Below, piece after piece: positions 8,635-17,873 of a stretch of 64,000 nt of DNA. The stretch comes from Bacteroidota bacterium (GTDB lineage: Bacteria > Bacteroidota > Bacteroidia > Bacteroidales > P3). Both the position numbers and the translations under genes were made by a program. Each line of letters begins with the position of its first letter. Positions within the stretch are counted from its first letter, which is position 1. The notes beneath the pieces were generated by a model. It did not search any database. It saw nothing but the letters and a program-made list of their open reading frames with translations, and was not told the origin of the DNA. Location of the stretch: positions 174,852-238,851 of the forward strand of contig JAEZKK010000023.1 of assembly GCA_023415495.1 (NCBI GenBank), written 5' to 3'.

Positions 8635-9332
8635 CGCTTATACAATTCTACTGTATTCTTAATTCCATAATAGAGAGAATCGCAAATAAGAGCATGCCCA
8701 ATGGATACCTCCAAAAGGTTTGGAATCATATTCTTAAAATATTCTAAGTTCTCAAGATTAAGGTCATGTCCTGCGTTAAGTCCTAAAGATGCTTTCTCTG
8801 CTGCCTTTGCTGCAATTACATATTCCTTAATTGCCTCTTCCTTATTCTTGGAATAATCTCTGGCATAAGCCTCTGTATATAATTCTACTCTATCTGCTCC
8901 TATCTCTTTTGCTCCAAAAACCATATCTTCTGCAGGATTAACAAATACCGAAACCCTTGAATAAGTCTTCATTTCAGATATAATTTCACTAAGAAAGGCT
9001 TTATATTTGATAGTATCCCATCCTGAATTGGAGGTAATTGCTCCAGGAGGATCTGGAACAAGAGTAATTTGGTGAGGCTTAATCTCTTTTACAAGCGATA
9101 TAAATTCTTTACTCGGATATCCTTCGATATTAAATTCAGTACTTAATATAGGTTTTAAATCTCTTACATCCTGATAACGAATATGTCTTTCATCTGGCCG
9201 AGGATGCACAGTAATTCCCTCTGCTCCAAAGCTCTCAATATCCAAAGCCATTTTTATTAAATCAGGAAGATTACCTCCTCTTGCATTCCTCAGAGTTGCA
9301 ATCTTATTTATATTAACGCTTAATTTAGTCAT
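8622..9332 (-). CDS. pdxJ: Pyridoxine 5'-phosphate synthase PdxJ
   Basis: Last step of DXP-dependent vitamin B6 synthesis: condensation of 3-amino-2-oxopropyl phosphate with deoxyxylulose 5-phosphate. A 236-residue TIM barrel with LSVNINKIATLRNARGG at the N terminus, EGITVHPRPDERHI near residue 37, TLVPDPPGAITSNSGWD near 92 and GLNAGHDLNL near 186, all typical of PdxJ. A -7 element lies at 9377-9384 on the same strand. It overlaps the U32 gene. Confidence 0.95.
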   Translation of the reverse strand: MTKLSVNINKIATLRNARGGNLPDLIKMALDIESFGAEGITVHPRPDERHIRYQDVRDLKPILSTEFNIEGYPSKEFISLVKEIKPHQITLVPDPPGAITSNSGWDTIKYKAFLSEIISEMKTYSRVSVFVNPAEDMVFGAKEIGADRVELYTEAYARDYSKNKEEAIKEYVIAAKAAEKASLGLNAGHDLNLENLEYFKNMIPNLLEVSIGHALICDSLYYGIKNTVELYKRCLK

Positions 9333-9376
9333 AGAATTAAAAATTAAATAGCTTAGCTAAAACATCTAAGCGTTTG

Positions 9377-9384
9377 CAAAAATA
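9377..9384 (-). promoter_or_regulatory. Promoter -7 element of pdxJ
   Basis: Reads TATTTTTG on the minus strand, followed by CA, matching TAnnTTTG. It lies about 45 bases upstream of the pdxJ start codon and is the only good match in the upstream region. Confidence 0.6.
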
Positions 9385-9493
9385 CAACCAAATCAGAGAT
9401 AAATAAAATCATATATTAAAATAATACGATTTTTTGCTTGAAATAAATCTTGTAAAACTTAGTATTAAAGTCAATTAATAGGACTTTGAACTA

Positions 9494-9682
9494 TTTTTTC
9501 TTGATTTCAATCTCTAATTCATGGCATGATACTCTGCATATCATGCCATGATATTGTCAGAATCATGGCATGATGTTACCGGAATCATGGCATGATGTTG
9601 ACAGAATCATGCCATGATGTTGAGAACTTCATGGCATGATGTTGAGATTGAAATCAAGAAAAAAAAGTTTGAATCTTGATTT
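9494..9682. repeat. Palindrome array A1: six 11-bp dyads at exact 22-bp spacing inside an inverted repeat
   Basis: TCATG(G/C)CATGA starts at 9519, 9541, 9563, 9585, 9607 and 9629, always 22 bp apart, with variable 11-bp spacers. The central base is G, C, G, G, C, G. The array is enclosed by a perfect 21-bp inverted repeat (9494-9514 and 9644-9664, built around TCTTGATTTCAATCTC). The right side continues as a 32-nt block (9651-9682) that recurs beside arrays A2 and B2. The period is not a multiple of three, so it is not coding. The rest of the 9333-9899 gap holds only the pdxJ and recJ promoters. Confidence 0.9.
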
Positions 9683-9805
9683 GATTAGTTCTTTATTTGA
9701 TTTTGCTACTCTAAACTCAAGGATATTTTCTTTTATTGCAAGGATAACTTGTATTTTAAAACTCAAGAGCTGAAAGAATAGGGTTCTAAAATAAATTCAA
9801 TTTGA

Positions 9806-9833
9806 TTGGTTTCAATTTTTTATCGTATCTTTG
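9806..9833 (+). promoter_or_regulatory. Promoter of recJ
   Basis: TATCTTTG at 9826-9833 with a TTG at 9806-9808 at a plausible -33 distance. Because this element covers the earlier in-frame ATG at 9831, translation must start further down, at the ATG at 9900. Confidence 0.7.
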
Positions 9834-9899
9834 AAGGTTAATTATACTGTCTTCTGCAGGATAATTATCTTGAAAAAAGGAAAAGATTTAAATATATAT

Positions 9900-11675
9900 A
9901 TGGAAAAAACATGGGTAATAAAACCAAGGGGAGATGAAAGATTAGTAGATGAATTAGCAAGAGAACTTACAGTAGATAAGGATGGTAAACCTGAAGACAA
10001 ACAGGTTTATAATATTATTTCCAACCTCTTAGTTCAAAGAGGGATTAAGGATTACGAGAGTGCTAAGGACTTTTTCAGACCCTCTCTTTCCAAACTGCAC
10101 GACCCCTATCTTTTAAATGATATGGATATCGCCGTAGAGAGGATTCTTTTTGCCCAAAAGGGTTCTGAGAAAATTTTAGTTTATGGGGATTATGACGTTG
10201 ATGGGACTTCGGCAGTAGCTTTGGTATATTCTTATTTAGAAACTTTTTGTACTGGCGTGGAATTCTATATTCCTGACCGTTATACTGAAGGTTATGGGGT
10301 TTCTTATCAATCTATTGATTGGGCTCTTGAGAATGGAATAAAACTAATTATTGCTTTGGATTGTGGGATTAAGGCTATTGAACAAGTTAAGTATGCCAAG
10401 GAAAGGGGAATTGACTTTATAATCTGCGACCACCACCTTCCGAGCGAAGAACTTCCTGATGCATGTGCTATTCTTAATCCAAAGAGATTAGATTCGACTT
10501 ATCCTTACAAGGAACTTTCGGGTTGTGGAATAGGTTTCAAACTAATACATGCTATTAATAATCAAAGAAATCAAGCTTTTGAGAAACTACATCATTATCT
10601 CGATTTAGTTGCAATATCTATTGCTGCTGACGTTGTGCCAATTACTGGGGAGAATAGGATTTTGGCCTTTTTTGGTTTGAAAGTTATTAATAAAATGCCA
10701 AGACCTGGTCTTGAAGCGATTTTAGAGTATAGTAAGGTATTGCATGTTGAGGATAATCTGCCTTTTTATTTCAATAGGGAGCTATCCTTAAGCGATTTGG
10801 TATTTCTTGTAGGACCAAGAATCAATGCAGCTGGGAGAATAGAAACAGGGAAGCACTCTGTTGAACTATTGATTTGCAAGAAAAAGGAGGAGGCTGCGAA
10901 AATTGCTAAGCAAATCAATAATAATAATGACCAAAGGAGGAAATTTGACATTGAAGCTACTGAGCAGGCATTAGAAATGATAGACACTTTGCCTGAATAT
11001 AAGAATTCTAAGTCCACAGTGGTATATAATAAGGATTGGAATAAGGGAGTTGTGGGTATAGTTGCCTCAAGACTAATTGAGAAATGCTATAAGCCAACAA
11101 TTGTTTTTACAAAAAGCAATGGACATATTACAGGGTCGGCTCGTTCTGTCAAAGATTTTGATATATATGCAGCAATAGAGTCCTGTTCTCACTTACTTGA
11201 GCATTTTGGAGGGCATAAATTTGCAGCAGGGCTATCCCTAAAGGAAGAAAATCTTGAAGAATTTAAGAGATTATTCGAAAAACAGGTAGAAGAAAATATT
11301 AGCGATAAGCAATCTCAAAGAGAAATAGATATAGATATGCAAATTTCTCTTAGCGATATAAGTCCTAAGCTCTTTAGAATACTTAATCAATTCTCTCCTT
11401 TTGGTCCTGAGAATAGTATTCCAGTATTTCAATCTAATAATGTAGTTGATACTGGGCTTGGCAGGCCTGTTGGGGCAAATCACTTGAAGTTAAATGTTCT
11501 TCATCTAAATGTTAGACATAATCCCTTTGCTTGCATTGGGTTTGGTCTAAGCAGTTATTATAAAGACATTAGAGGAGAGAAACCATTTGATATTTGTTAT
11601 CAGATAGATGAGAACCTATGGAATGGCAAAACCTCTTTACAATTAAAATTAATGGACATTAGAATTAATAAATAA
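9900..11675 (+). CDS. recJ: Single-stranded-DNA-specific exonuclease RecJ
   Basis: 5'-3' single-strand DNA exonuclease used in recombination and mismatch repair. DHH-family motifs are present: YGDYDVDGTSA near residue 94, ALDCGI near 150, CDHHLP near 176, and the DHHA1 signature GGHKFAAGL near 440. The 591-residue length fits. I chose the ATG at 9900 because the upstream in-frame ATG lies within the promoter and MEKTWVIKP resembles the usual N terminus. ettA follows after 39 bases on the same strand. Confidence 0.93.
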   Translation: MEKTWVIKPRGDERLVDELARELTVDKDGKPEDKQVYNIISNLLVQRGIKDYESAKDFFRPSLSKLHDPYLLNDMDIAVERILFAQKGSEKILVYGDYDVDGTSAVALVYSYLETFCTGVEFYIPDRYTEGYGVSYQSIDWALENGIKLIIALDCGIKAIEQVKYAKERGIDFIICDHHLPSEELPDACAILNPKRLDSTYPYKELSGCGIGFKLIHAINNQRNQAFEKLHHYLDLVAISIAADVVPITGENRILAFFGLKVINKMPRPGLEAILEYSKVLHVEDNLPFYFNRELSLSDLVFLVGPRINAAGRIETGKHSVELLICKKKEEAAKIAKQINNNNDQRRKFDIEATEQALEMIDTLPEYKNSKSTVVYNKDWNKGVVGIVASRLIEKCYKPTIVFTKSNGHITGSARSVKDFDIYAAIESCSHLLEHFGGHKFAAGLSLKEENLEEFKRLFEKQVEENISDKQSQREIDIDMQISLSDISPKLFRILNQFSPFGPENSIPVFQSNNVVDTGLGRPVGANHLKLNVLHLNVRHNPFACIGFGLSSYYKDIRGEKPFDICYQIDENLWNGKTSLQLKLMDIRINK

Positions 11676-11714
11676 ACAACTCAACAAATAAACAACTAAA
11701 CATTAAATATAGAA

Positions 11715-13397
11715 ATGGCATTAGAAGAAAAGAAAATTATATTTTCTATGGTAGGAGTAGGGAAGGTTTTCCCTCCAAATAAGCAAGTTTTGAAAGATAT
11801 TTATCTTTCATTTTACTATGGAGCTAAAATCGGGATAATTGGTTTAAATGGGTCAGGGAAATCTACCCTTTTAAAGATAATTGCAGGGATGGACAATTCT
11901 CATCTTGGAGATGTTCACTTTTCTCCAGGCTATAGCGTAGGGATGCTTGAACAAGACCCTAAGCTTGATGATAATAAAACAGTTAAAGAAGCAATTCTTG
12001 AAGGAGTTAAGGAAGTAGCTGATATTGTTGCAGAATATGAAGCCATAAATAATAAATTTGCTGAACCTATGAGCGACGATGAGATGAATAAGCTAATCGA
12101 ACGCCAAGGTGAGGTTATGGAATTAATGGAACAACATGATGCATGGAACCTTGATAATAAATTAGAAAGAGCAATGGATGCTCTTCGTTGCCCAGAGGAA
12201 GACTCTTTAATCAAGACTCTTTCTGGAGGAGAAAGACGTAGAGTTGCTCTTTGTCGTTTATTATTACAAGAACCAGATATCTTATTATTAGACGAACCTA
12301 CAAACCACTTGGATGCTGAAAGTATTGATTGGTTGGAGCAACATCTTAAACAATACAAGGGCACAGTTATTGCTGTAACCCACGATAGGTATTTCTTAGA
12401 TAATGTTGCTGGATGGATTTTGGAATTAGATAGAGGCGAGGGTATTCCTTGGGAAGGAAATTATTCTTCTTGGTTAGAGCAAAAGACCAAGAGAATGGAA
12501 ATGGAAGAAAAAACTGAAAGCAAGAGAAGGAAAACACTTGAAAGAGAATTAGAATGGGTTAGAATGAGCCCTAAAGCAAGACACGCTAAAGGGAAAGCTC
12601 GTTTGAATGCTTATGAACAAATGCTTTCTCAAGACAGCAAAGATAAGGAAGATAAATTAGAGATATTTATTCCTAATGGTCCAAGATTGGGTAATAAGGT
12701 TATTGAGGTAAATAATATTAGCAAGGCTTTTGGGGATAAGATTCTATTTGAAAATCTTAGCTTCTCATTACCACCTGCTGGTATTGTAGGGGTTATTGGA
12801 CCTAACGGAGCTGGTAAGACTACTTTATTTAGAATGATAATGGGATTACAGACTCCAGATACTGGAAGTTTTGAGGTAGGAGACACTGTAAAGGTTGGTT
12901 ATGTTGACCAACAACATGAAGAGATTGACCCTAAGAAATCGGTTTGGGAAGTTATTTCTGGAGGAAATGAACAAATACAGGTTGGTTCAAGAATGATTAA
13001 TTCAAGAGCCTATGTATCAAGATTCAATTTTGCTGGAACTGACCAAAGCAAGAAAACAGGAATACTTTCAGGTGGGGAAAGAAATAGATTGCATTTAGCT
13101 ATGACTTTAAAATCTGAAGCAAATGTTTTACTATTAGATGAGCCTACTAACGATATTGACGTAAACACTCTTAGAGCCTTAGAAGAGGGACTTGAGAACT
13201 TTGCTGGTTGTGCTGTGGTTATTTCTCACGATAGATGGTTCTTGGATAGAATTGCTACACATATACTTGCTTTTGAAGGAAATTCTGAGGTTTATTTCTT
13301 CGAGGGGTCTTATACAGAATATGAAGAAAACCGCAAGAAAAGACTTGGAGATATTACTCCTAAGAGAACAAGATATAGAAAACTTATTGCAGATTAA
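11715..13397 (+). CDS. ettA: Energy-dependent translational throttle protein EttA (ABC-F)
   Basis: Cytosolic ABC-F ATPase that binds the ribosomal E site and gates early elongation according to energy status. Two ABC domains are complete: Walker A GLNGSGKST near residue 43, signature LSGGERRR and Walker B LLLDEPTNHLD; then GPNGAGKTT near residue 361, LSGGERNR and LLLDEPTNDID. The 560-residue length and the N terminus (MVGVGKVFPPNKQVLKDI) are typical of EttA rather than other ABC-F members. There are no membrane segments. The next gene begins within 10 bases of the stop. Confidence 0.93.
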   Translation: MALEEKKIIFSMVGVGKVFPPNKQVLKDIYLSFYYGAKIGIIGLNGSGKSTLLKIIAGMDNSHLGDVHFSPGYSVGMLEQDPKLDDNKTVKEAILEGVKEVADIVAEYEAINNKFAEPMSDDEMNKLIERQGEVMELMEQHDAWNLDNKLERAMDALRCPEEDSLIKTLSGGERRRVALCRLLLQEPDILLLDEPTNHLDAESIDWLEQHLKQYKGTVIAVTHDRYFLDNVAGWILELDRGEGIPWEGNYSSWLEQKTKRMEMEEKTESKRRKTLERELEWVRMSPKARHAKGKARLNAYEQMLSQDSKDKEDKLEIFIPNGPRLGNKVIEVNNISKAFGDKILFENLSFSLPPAGIVGVIGPNGAGKTTLFRMIMGLQTPDTGSFEVGDTVKVGYVDQQHEEIDPKKSVWEVISGGNEQIQVGSRMINSRAYVSRFNFAGTDQSKKTGILSGGERNRLHLAMTLKSEANVLLLDEPTNDIDVNTLRALEEGLENFAGCAVVISHDRWFLDRIATHILAFEGNSEVYFFEGSYTEYEENRKKRLGDITPKRTRYRKLIAD

Positions 13398-13406
13398 TTG
13401 ATTTAT

Positions 13407-15881
13407 ATGCTTAGAAAGATTAGTATTCTAACTCTTTTATTATTAATTTCCTGTGCTTTTAATGCTGATTTATTAGCACAGGAAAATAATTTTAAGGGAC
13501 AGATTTTAGATATTGAAAGTAAACAAGGAGTTCCTTTTGCTACTCTGAGTTATGTAATTGAAGGAAGTGGCTATGGGGCTACTTCTGATTTTGAAGGGAA
13601 TTTCACAATAGATATTCATCAGGATATTGATAGCATTATGATTTCCCATCTTGCTTATAGCCCTATTTACTTCAAGGTTGCAAATCTTAAAAAGAAGAAT
13701 ACTAAGATTTATCTAAAACCCCTTGCTAATCAAATACAAGAAATAGTTATAACTGCAAAGAAAGAGAAATACTCTAACAAAAACAATCCTGCTGTTGATT
13801 ATATTAGAAATGTTATAGATAAAAAGGCAGATAATCAAATTATCAATTACTCTCCTTTGAATTACCAATCTCATAATAAATCCCTTATCGCCTTGGACAA
13901 TATGGGAGATAAGGAGATTAAACGCTTGGGATTAAAGTCAATTAAAGGACTTATGAGTAATTTAGAACCAACTTATTTTGGAAACACTGATTATCTCCCT
14001 ATTTATTTCTTTGAAGAGCTTACTTCAATTTATGCCGGGAAGAATACCCCTTTTGAAGAGCAGGTATTAAAAACCAAGGATATTGAATTAATGGAGGTAT
14101 TGGATCATGAGAAGGCCAAACAAATCAAATCTACTTTCTTTTCCAAGATAAATCTTTATGACGACTACATTAATATATTAGGAAATCAATTAATGAGTCC
14201 TTTACACTCTGCCTCTCCAAGCTTTTATAAGTTCTTTATAGAAGATACTGTTATTTTGGAGGGAAGAGAATGTATTGTTATTGACTTTATCCCAAGAAAT
14301 ATCTATGACCTTGGATTCTTAGGCGATATATATCTTACTAATGATGGCAAATACGAACTTATAAAGGCAGAGCTAAGCTTATCACAATGGGCTAATATTA
14401 ATTTTGTTGATAAGATATACTTTACTCAAAAGTTTAAAACAGATAGTTTGGATATTCGTGGGAATAAAAAGCTAATTACTTATATTGAAGAGGATGCAGT
14501 ATATGCAAAACTAAAGATTTATGGTCTTAAAGTTTATGGTTATAGTATAAATAATTACTCCACTCCTTCTTTTGCTGAATACAAAATAAAGAAAGATTCA
14601 GAATTAAGCCTAATAGACTTAGACCAAAATACGAGAATTTCAAAACTAAGTGATATTGAAAAGAAAACCTATCAATTACCAGATAGTTTAAATAAAATTA
14701 CATGGTTTAGAATAACTAAATTCCTTTCTCAAAGTTTTTATGGTGGATATTTTGTATCTGGTCCATTAGCTTTTGGACCTTTAGATAATACTGTTTCTTT
14801 TAATGATATTGAAGGAACAAGACTAAGGTTTAGCGGTAAAACTAATTACAAACTAAGCAGAAGGGTTTATGTGAATTGGTTATTGGCATACGGTACAAAA
14901 GATGAGAAATTCAAATATGATTTAGATTTAAAATACAGTTTTAACACCCAAGGAAAAACCCCAATGTATTATCCTGCAAATTATTTGGGTGCTAAGATTA
15001 CAAATAACACCTTCGTACCGAGTCAAACTCTCGGAGGGAGCAATTATGACAGAATTAGTCTATCTCTTACAAATATTCTTAACTTTAAATTAGCTATTGA
15101 AGAATCATATCTTTTCCAATGGTATAAACAATCTCGTAAAGGATTTATATTTAATCCTTATATAAAGCTCCAAAAGGTAGATGCTTATGGGAATTGGACA
15201 TTTGAAAACTTATTAGGAAAAGAAATAAAAGGCTTTGAGTATAATCGAATTGGTTTGAATTTTAGTATTACTCTCAATGGCAGGATAATTCCAAGCTTTA
15301 GACCTAAATATAAGCAAGGAGTAAATAGAACTAATCTATCTTTTAATTATGAGTATGGATTTGAAAATACTCATTTATTAAAACTAAGAGCTTCGAGGAA
15401 ATATAATTTTATGCCTTTAGGTTATATGAATGTTTGGGCTGAGGCTGGGAATATCTGGGGGAGAATGCTTTCTCCTTATCTTTTTGTAAACCCAACTTTC
15501 AATAATATTGTTTATAGTCGAACTTCATTTAATCTTATGCGTCCATTGGAATTCTATTCAGATAGATATATACAATTTATGGCTGCATATAATATGAATG
15601 GTTATATATTCAACAGAATTCCATTAATAAGGAAACTAAAACTTAGAGAGGAATTTAATATTAAGATCGCTCACGGAAGCCTTAGAGATGAAAATAGGTT
15701 TATGATTAATGGTTTTGAAGCAAAATCCTTTGGCAATAAACCTTATGTTGAAGCAGGTTTTGGTTTCCAAAATCTTTTCGGAATTCTTGGAGCAGAATAT
15801 ATACAAAGATTAACCCATAATGAGAATATCCCAAACAACCAGAAATGGGGAATAAGACTAAACCTTGTCTTTGGTTTCTAA
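13407..15881 (+). CDS. DUF5686 / carboxypeptidase-regulatory-like outer-membrane protein
   Basis: An 824-residue protein with a signal peptide (hydrophobic LTLLLLIS, cleavage near ALADLLAQ-type residues 20-26), a CarboxypepD_reg-like beta-sandwich (GQILDIESKQGVPFATLSY, about 30-110), then a large DUF5686 region ending in beta-strand-rich sequence and a terminal Phe (RLNLVFGF), as in outer-membrane barrels. The function of the family is unknown. The ATG at 13407 is chosen because it begins a good signal peptide. It sits 9 bases after ettA and its 3' end overlaps the convergent ABC-F gene by 24 bases. Confidence 0.8.
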   Translation: MLRKISILTLLLLISCAFNADLLAQENNFKGQILDIESKQGVPFATLSYVIEGSGYGATSDFEGNFTIDIHQDIDSIMISHLAYSPIYFKVANLKKKNTKIYLKPLANQIQEIVITAKKEKYSNKNNPAVDYIRNVIDKKADNQIINYSPLNYQSHNKSLIALDNMGDKEIKRLGLKSIKGLMSNLEPTYFGNTDYLPIYFFEELTSIYAGKNTPFEEQVLKTKDIELMEVLDHEKAKQIKSTFFSKINLYDDYINILGNQLMSPLHSASPSFYKFFIEDTVILEGRECIVIDFIPRNIYDLGFLGDIYLTNDGKYELIKAELSLSQWANINFVDKIYFTQKFKTDSLDIRGNKKLITYIEEDAVYAKLKIYGLKVYGYSINNYSTPSFAEYKIKKDSELSLIDLDQNTRISKLSDIEKKTYQLPDSLNKITWFRITKFLSQSFYGGYFVSGPLAFGPLDNTVSFNDIEGTRLRFSGKTNYKLSRRVYVNWLLAYGTKDEKFKYDLDLKYSFNTQGKTPMYYPANYLGAKITNNTFVPSQTLGGSNYDRISLSLTNILNFKLAIEESYLFQWYKQSRKGFIFNPYIKLQKVDAYGNWTFENLLGKEIKGFEYNRIGLNFSITLNGRIIPSFRPKYKQGVNRTNLSFNYEYGFENTHLLKLRASRKYNFMPLGYMNVWAEAGNIWGRMLSPYLFVNPTFNNIVYSRTSFNLMRPLEFYSDRYIQFMAAYNMNGYIFNRIPLIRKLKLREEFNIKIAHGSLRDENRFMINGFEAKSFGNKPYVEAGFGFQNLFGILGAEYIQRLTHNENIPNNQKWGIRLNLVFGF

Positions 15882-17801
15882 TTCTATTGATAACTCTTCC
15901 CATTTTTCTAATGCTTTTTGAAGATTATCTTTAAGGGATTGGTAGTTGTCGAAGAAAGTTTTATCGTTTAATAGCTCTAAAGATGTTTTAAAATCAGAAA
16001 GTTTTTGATCAATAATCTCTATCTCTTTTTCTAAGCTCTCAATTTCTGATTCTGTCTTTTGAATTTGATTCTTTATTTTACGAATTTCTCTTTCAAATTC
16101 CTTATTCTTTTCGTAGTTGATTTTGTTTTCTGTAATAATAACTTGCTTATCTTCCTTTCCTTTCTCATCCTTCTCCAATTCTTTTAAATCCTCCATCTTT
16201 CTATGCTCAAGGTATTCAAAGATATCTCCCTTAAACTCAGTTATAGTTCTATTTCTAAACTCATAGAGATTATCTGTTAATCCTTGAAGGAAATCTCTAT
16301 CGTGGGAAACTAAAATCAAAGTCCCGTCGAAATGAATAAGTGCAGTTTTAAGAATATCTTTTGAATCCATATCCAAGTGATTGGTAGGCTCATCCAAGAC
16401 AAGGCAGTTTATAGGAGAAAGAATAAGTTTTGCAAGAGCTAAACGAGATTTCTCCCCACCAGAAAGTACTTTAACCTTCTTTTCAATATCATCTTCATCA
16501 AATAAGAAACTACCTAATATACTCCTAATCTTAGAACGACTATCACCAGTTGCAATATGGTCAATTGTTTCAAAAACTGTTAATTCTCCATCTAATAATG
16601 CAGCCTGATTTTGTGCGAAATAACCTATCTTAAGCTGATGACCTAATTTACATTCTCCTCTAAAATCATCTATTTGCCCTACAATAATCTTTGCAAGGGT
16701 AGATTTTCCTTCCCCATTCTTGCCAACGAAGGCAATCTTCTCCCCTTTTTTAATAATTATATTCACATCATTAAGCACATGATTATCCCCATAGCTCTTA
16801 TAAAGATGATTAATTTCTAAGGATATCTTACCTGAGTGTGGTGAGGGTGGAAATTTAAAATGAATTGAAGATGTATCTATCTCATCAACACTTTCCAATT
16901 CCATTTTCTCAATCAGTTTAATTCGGGATTGAACTTGCTTTGCCTTTGTTGCTTTATATCGAAATTTCTCAATAAACTTCTCTATTTCTGCAATTTGTTT
17001 TTGTTGATTATTTAAGATAGATGCTTGAGTTTCTCTCCTTTCTTGAAGTTGTATTACATACTGAGAATAAGGACATTTATAGTCATAAATCTTTCCTGAA
17101 GTAATTTCAATTGTACGCTTGGTAATATTATCCAAAAAAGTCCTATCGTGAGAGACTAATACTACAGCTCCAAAATAGTTTACAAGGAAATTCTCCAACC
17201 ATTCTATTGACTCTATATCCAAGTGGTTTGTAGGTTCATCTAATAGTATGAAATTCGGTTTTTGGAGCAATATCTTCGCAAGCTCAACCCTCATTTGCCA
17301 ACCAGAGCTAAACTCGTCTAATTTCCTTTCAAAATCACTTCTTTCAAAACCAAGCCCAAGCAAAACCTTTTCTGCCTCCCCTTCTGCATTATTCGCTCCA
17401 ATAAGGTTTAGATACTCACTTGTTTCGAAATGTTTATTTAATAATTTCTCATAATCCGAAGATTCATAATCAGTTCTTCGCTCAATCTCAGAAGTAATTT
17501 TCTTAAGATTATCTTCTAATTGTCTAACCCTTACAAAAGCCGTCATTGTCTCTTCAAAAACACTTACCTTAGAGCTTGGAATCATTTCCTGAGGTAGATA
17601 TCCTACACTCTGGTCATCAGGAATAATTATTGTCCCAGTTTCTCGCTCTTGAAGATTTGCAAGTATCTTAAGTAAGGTAGACTTACCTGCACCATTTTTC
17701 CCAACAAGACCAATCCTATCTCTATCACCTACAACAAAACTGACATTATCAAATAGATTAACTCCAGTAAATTGAACAGAAAGATTATTAACAGTTATCA
17801 T
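15858..17801 (-). CDS. ABC-F family ATP-binding protein
   Basis: A 647-residue soluble twin-ABC protein. The first domain has Walker A GKNGAGKST near residue 36, signature FSSGW and ILLDEPTNHLD; the second has GKNGEGKST near 357, LSGGEKSR and LVLDEPTNHLD. A lysine/glutamate-rich coiled coil of about 100 residues ends the protein, as in Uup/YdiF-type members. ABC-F proteins of this type act on ribosomes; some give antibiotic protection, but nothing here shows that. The start codon lies 6 bases after the T-run of a terminator-like hairpin (17808-17847), so expression may depend on read-through. Confidence 0.88.
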   Translation of the reverse strand: MITVNNLSVQFTGVNLFDNVSFVVGDRDRIGLVGKNGAGKSTLLKILANLQERETGTIIIPDDQSVGYLPQEMIPSSKVSVFEETMTAFVRVRQLEDNLKKITSEIERRTDYESSDYEKLLNKHFETSEYLNLIGANNAEGEAEKVLLGLGFERSDFERKLDEFSSGWQMRVELAKILLQKPNFILLDEPTNHLDIESIEWLENFLVNYFGAVVLVSHDRTFLDNITKRTIEITSGKIYDYKCPYSQYVIQLQERRETQASILNNQQKQIAEIEKFIEKFRYKATKAKQVQSRIKLIEKMELESVDEIDTSSIHFKFPPSPHSGKISLEINHLYKSYGDNHVLNDVNIIIKKGEKIAFVGKNGEGKSTLAKIIVGQIDDFRGECKLGHQLKIGYFAQNQAALLDGELTVFETIDHIATGDSRSKIRSILGSFLFDEDDIEKKVKVLSGGEKSRLALAKLILSPINCLVLDEPTNHLDMDSKDILKTALIHFDGTLILVSHDRDFLQGLTDNLYEFRNRTITEFKGDIFEYLEHRKMEDLKELEKDEKGKEDKQVIITENKINYEKNKEFEREIRKIKNQIQKTESEIESLEKEIEIIDQKLSDFKTSLELLNDKTFFDNYQSLKDNLQKALEKWEELSIELETKDKV

Positions 17802-17807
17802 ATGTAT

Positions 17808-17847
17808 AAAAAATTAGAGACGGATAAAAAACATTTAACCCGTCTCT
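17808..17847 (-). terminator. Terminator-like hairpin between tonB and the ABC-F gene
   Basis: On the minus strand, arms AGAGACGG (17847-17840) and CCGTCTCT (17823-17816) enclose a 16-base loop and are followed by AA and six T residues (17813-17808). The ABC-F ATG follows 6 bases later. No convincing -7 element lies between the hairpin and that ATG. It may terminate tonB, attenuate the ABC-F gene, or both. Confidence 0.75.
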
Positions 17848-17873
17848 ATTATTAAAGAATTAAAATCAAATTA

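Noticed and set aside
9519..9639. CRISPR array
   Set aside because: The repeat unit is 11 bp with 11-bp spacers, the unit is a near-perfect dyad, and there are no cas genes in the window. CRISPR repeats and spacers are usually each longer than 20 bp.
11930..12364. Minus-strand open frame of 144 codons inside ettA
   Set aside because: It is antisense to highly conserved ABC domains, and its Ser/Leu-rich composition is what antisense translation of such a gene gives.
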